A DNA stretch of 8,657 nucleotides from Caldifarciminota bacterium (GTDB taxonomy: Bacteria > Hydrothermota > Hydrothermia > B15-G9): assembly GCA_027064565.1 (NCBI GenBank), contig JAMOPK010000322.1, forward strand, positions 1 to 8,657, in the 5' to 3' direction. Positions 6,774 through 8,657 of this stretch are shown one piece after another. Both the position numbers and the translations under genes were made by a program. Numbering within the stretch: position 1 is the stretch's first letter; every line of letters starts with the position of its first letter. A model generated the notes under the pieces. It worked only from the letters and a program-made list of their open reading frames with translations, did not search any database and was not told where the DNA came from.

Positions 6774-7865
6774 ATGTCGGTCGATACAATTGATGTGATG
6801 GTGCACCTGATTGGCGAACAGGTGATGCCCAATCTTCTGGCCGCCTTCCAGTTCAGGCCGAAATACAACATCCTGATCCACACGGAAAGGACGCTCTACG
6901 TGGCCAGAAGGCTACAGAAATCACTGGAAGACAGAAAACTCCATGCTGAACTCCGTCAGGTAGTTTCCAACGATTACATCGACATGGTCAGACTCGTATC
7001 CCGCATCGCAGAGGATTACAGGGGAAAAACCATCTGGTTCAACATCACCGGCGGCACCAAGATCATGAGCTTCGTATCCCTGATCTCGGCCATCAAAGAT
7101 GACCGGATATTCCTTTACTACAACTATGTGACACAACAATTTCTGCTTTTCACACCTCGCAGGGATGACTACCCGATACTCACCACCAGAAAGCTGAACG
7201 TCAGGCTTGATATCCCCACCATCCTGACGGCACACGGCTACAACCTTGTGGAATTCAGGCGTTCGGAACCTGAAGCGGAGAGGAAACTCGCAGAATTCAT
7301 CGGCCGAAATGCCTACCGACTCCTCGACAGGTGCAATCTGGGAGGCTGGAGCGGGAATTTCCTGCAGATGGTGCTCAGAAATTACCCCAAAATATGCTCG
7401 GAATCCGTGAAGGGCATAGTTGAGACCATAAGGGAGATGGTGGGTGAGATCAAACCGCCTGTGAATAATTTTCTGCAGGGCCTCTGGCTCGAACATTACG
7501 TTTTCCAGCAGCTCAGCCCGCTCATGGATCAGGCGTTCTACAACGTCAAAATTGTAAGCGAGGGCGGCGTCAGCAACGAAATCGATTTCCTTGGCGTCCG
7601 AAAAAACAGGCTATATGTCGTTTCGTGCAAAGTGGTGCGCAAAAAAGCGACCAGTGTTTACAAGGACCACATTGCTGAGCTGGACGTCCTGTCGAAGCTT
7701 ATGGGCGGAACGTTCGCACGTAAGGCACTCGTGACGGCAACCAGAATCGGCAGAGGCTCGGCGACAAGGAGACGTGCACATGAGTATGACATCCGGGTGT
7801 TCGACATTTCGACGTTCAGAAACCTGAGAAGGCAGTTTGCCCGTGCCTTTAATCTGAGAAACTGA
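6774..7865 (+). CDS. card1: CARF-domain nuclease, Card1/Can2 (DUF1887) family, cyclic oligoadenylate effector
   Basis: This is the likely ancillary effector switched on by the messenger made by Cas10. Characterised Card1/Can2 relatives bind cyclic tetra-adenylate and then cut nucleic acids non-specifically. In the 363-residue product the N-terminal CARF domain (about 1-150) starts with VHLIGEQVMPNL and carries the ligand-loop motif NITGGTK (90-96). After a helical linker, the C-terminal PD-(D/E)XK domain has WLEHYV (E240), NEIDFL (E269, D271) and VVSCKV (S284, K286). The length matches Card1 (about 370). The residue two before the catalytic Lys is Ser, where Glu or Asp is usual; activity may be kept, changed or lost. 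A basic tail follows (RRQFARAF). The gene has its own GGGAGG site with a 5-base spacer and follows the hairpin, so its level may be set apart from the csm genes. No Csm6 is seen, so this gene fills that role. The exact ligand is not proven by sequence. Confidence 0.88.
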   Translation: MSVDTIDVMVHLIGEQVMPNLLAAFQFRPKYNILIHTERTLYVARRLQKSLEDRKLHAELRQVVSNDYIDMVRLVSRIAEDYRGKTIWFNITGGTKIMSFVSLISAIKDDRIFLYYNYVTQQFLLFTPRRDDYPILTTRKLNVRLDIPTILTAHGYNLVEFRRSEPEAERKLAEFIGRNAYRLLDRCNLGGWSGNFLQMVLRNYPKICSESVKGIVETIREMVGEIKPPVNNFLQGLWLEHYVFQQLSPLMDQAFYNVKIVSEGGVSNEIDFLGVRKNRLYVVSCKVVRKKATSVYKDHIAELDVLSKLMGGTFARKALVTATRIGRGSATRRRAHEYDIRVFDISTFRNLRRQFARAFNLRN

Positions 7866-7873
7866 GGTGGTGA

Positions 7874-8657
7874 ATGTCCGTTCTCTATTTGATGGAGCAG
7901 GGCCTTACGGTCGCCCGAAAGGGTGAGCGGCTTGTCGTTCTGAAAAGCGGAATCAGGGTCAAAAGCGTGCCTATCCACATGGTCGAGCGGGTGATCGCTT
8001 TTGGCAATATCAACTTCACAGCACCGGCCCTTGATCTGATTATGCGTAACGGCGTGCCTGTGGCGTTTCTGTCCATAAGATGGCGGCTTAAAGGTATCCT
8101 TGAACCGCCACGTTCTCCGGACATAGCCATCAGATATGCCCAGTTCCGAAGGTTCTCATCGGCAGGTTTTTGCCTCAAAATCGCCCAGGAAACCGTCAGG
8201 GCAAAAATCAACAATCAGCTTAACGTCCTCAAACGCCTGTCCAAAAATACAGGGCTGGATTTCTCGAAGGAAATGCGGAAAATGCGCAGGATTACTGGAA
8301 AGATAAACAACATCGGTGAGCTTAAAACACTGCTGGGAATCGAGGGCGAAGCATCTCGGATATACTATCGGGCTTTCCTGTCGGTTTTCCCTGAGGAATT
8401 GAGCGGCGGCAAACGGCGAAAACATCCCCCTGGTGACCCGGTGAACAGCCTGCTTTCCTTCTCCTACACCCTCCTGACGTGGGAACTCTTTTCCATCCTC
8501 AGAGCGCACGGATTCGACCCATATCTCGGGTTCTATCACAAATTCAGGCATGGTCGCCCTGCACTTGCGCTTGATATGGTGGAACCCTTCAGGGCACCGA
8601 TTGCCGATAACCTCGTCTTCGACTTCATAAACCATGACGCTGTCTCCGCCGGGGACT
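7874..8657 (+). CDS. cas1: Cas1, spacer-acquisition integrase (3' end beyond window)
   Basis: Cas1 with Cas2 inserts new spacers at the array leader. The 261 complete codons visible translate into a clear Cas1. The N-terminal beta domain starts LYLMEQGLTVARKGERL and includes FGNINFTAPAL. The catalytic helical domain has GIEGEASRIYY (metal ligand E157), then PPGDPVNSLLSFSYTLL, DPYLGFYH (H222) and LDMVEPFR (D234, E237). The three expected metal-binding positions (Glu, His, Glu) are therefore all present. About 60-80 C-terminal residues should lie past the right edge, judged by usual Cas1 length. ATG 7874 is 8 bases after the stop of the CARF gene, with GAGGT at 7864-7868 as ribosome binding site. 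The two are probably on one transcript. A Trp-containing SIRWRLKG stands where many Cas1 proteins have a plain SxxG turn; otherwise it is ordinary. No reverse-transcriptase fusion is seen at the N-terminus. Confidence 0.95.
   Translation, partial: MSVLYLMEQGLTVARKGERLVVLKSGIRVKSVPIHMVERVIAFGNINFTAPALDLIMRNGVPVAFLSIRWRLKGILEPPRSPDIAIRYAQFRRFSSAGFCLKIAQETVRAKINNQLNVLKRLSKNTGLDFSKEMRKMRRITGKINNIGELKTLLGIEGEASRIYYRAFLSVFPEELSGGKRRKHPPGDPVNSLLSFSYTLLTWELFSILRAHGFDPYLGFYHKFRHGRPALALDMVEPFRAPIADNLVFDFINHDAVSAGD

Noticed and set aside
6347..6883. A 178-codon minus-strand frame spanning the csm5-CARF gap
   Set aside because: It overlaps two clear genes on the plus strand and reads through the hairpin. 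The translation is low-complexity and unlike a known family.
8156..8635. Minus-strand frame of 159 codons at the right end
   Set aside because: It lies antisense to the catalytic part of cas1, whose plus-strand reading is unambiguous.

Overview
The window carries one tightly packed, single-strand (+) type III-A CRISPR-Cas locus. Order: cas6 - cas10/csm1 - csm2 - csm3 - csm4 - csm5 - CARF nuclease (Card1/Can2 family) - cas1, with cas1 running off the right edge. Nothing convincing is coded on the minus strand. No CRISPR array, tRNA, rRNA or insertion sequence is visible, so the array and probably cas2 lie outside the window. No stretch longer than about 71 bases lacks a gene.

The host is most likely a bacterium. 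Base composition is moderate (roughly half GC), starts are mostly ATG, and strong AGGAGG-type Shine-Dalgarno sites precede most genes. Card1-type effectors and a sigma-54-like promoter match also point to bacteria. The species cannot be named from this sequence.

Layout: cas6 (1-939, possibly cut at its start) is followed by a 71-base gap holding a TTGGCACG-N4-TTG sequence and the cas10 ribosome binding site. From cas10 to csm5 (1011-6707) the genes overlap by 4-11 bases or are 5 bases apart, the arrangement of a translationally coupled operon. A 66-base gap with a GC-rich hairpin then separates csm5 from the CARF nuclease gene (6774-7865), and cas1 starts 8 bases after that.

How the parts should work together, from knowledge of the families: Cas1 (with an unseen Cas2) acquires spacers and Cas6 cuts the array transcript. 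Csm1-Csm5 bind the crRNA. On pairing with a target RNA, Csm3 cuts that RNA while Cas10 is switched on. Cas10 here keeps both its HD nuclease motif and its GGDD cyclase motif, so it should make cyclic oligoadenylate. The CARF protein is the only visible receptor for that messenger and takes the place usually held by Csm6. The least standard points are the SCK (not ECK) motif in the CARF nuclease, the sigma-54-like site, and the hairpin placed just before the effector gene. The overall system is a known type, not a new one.
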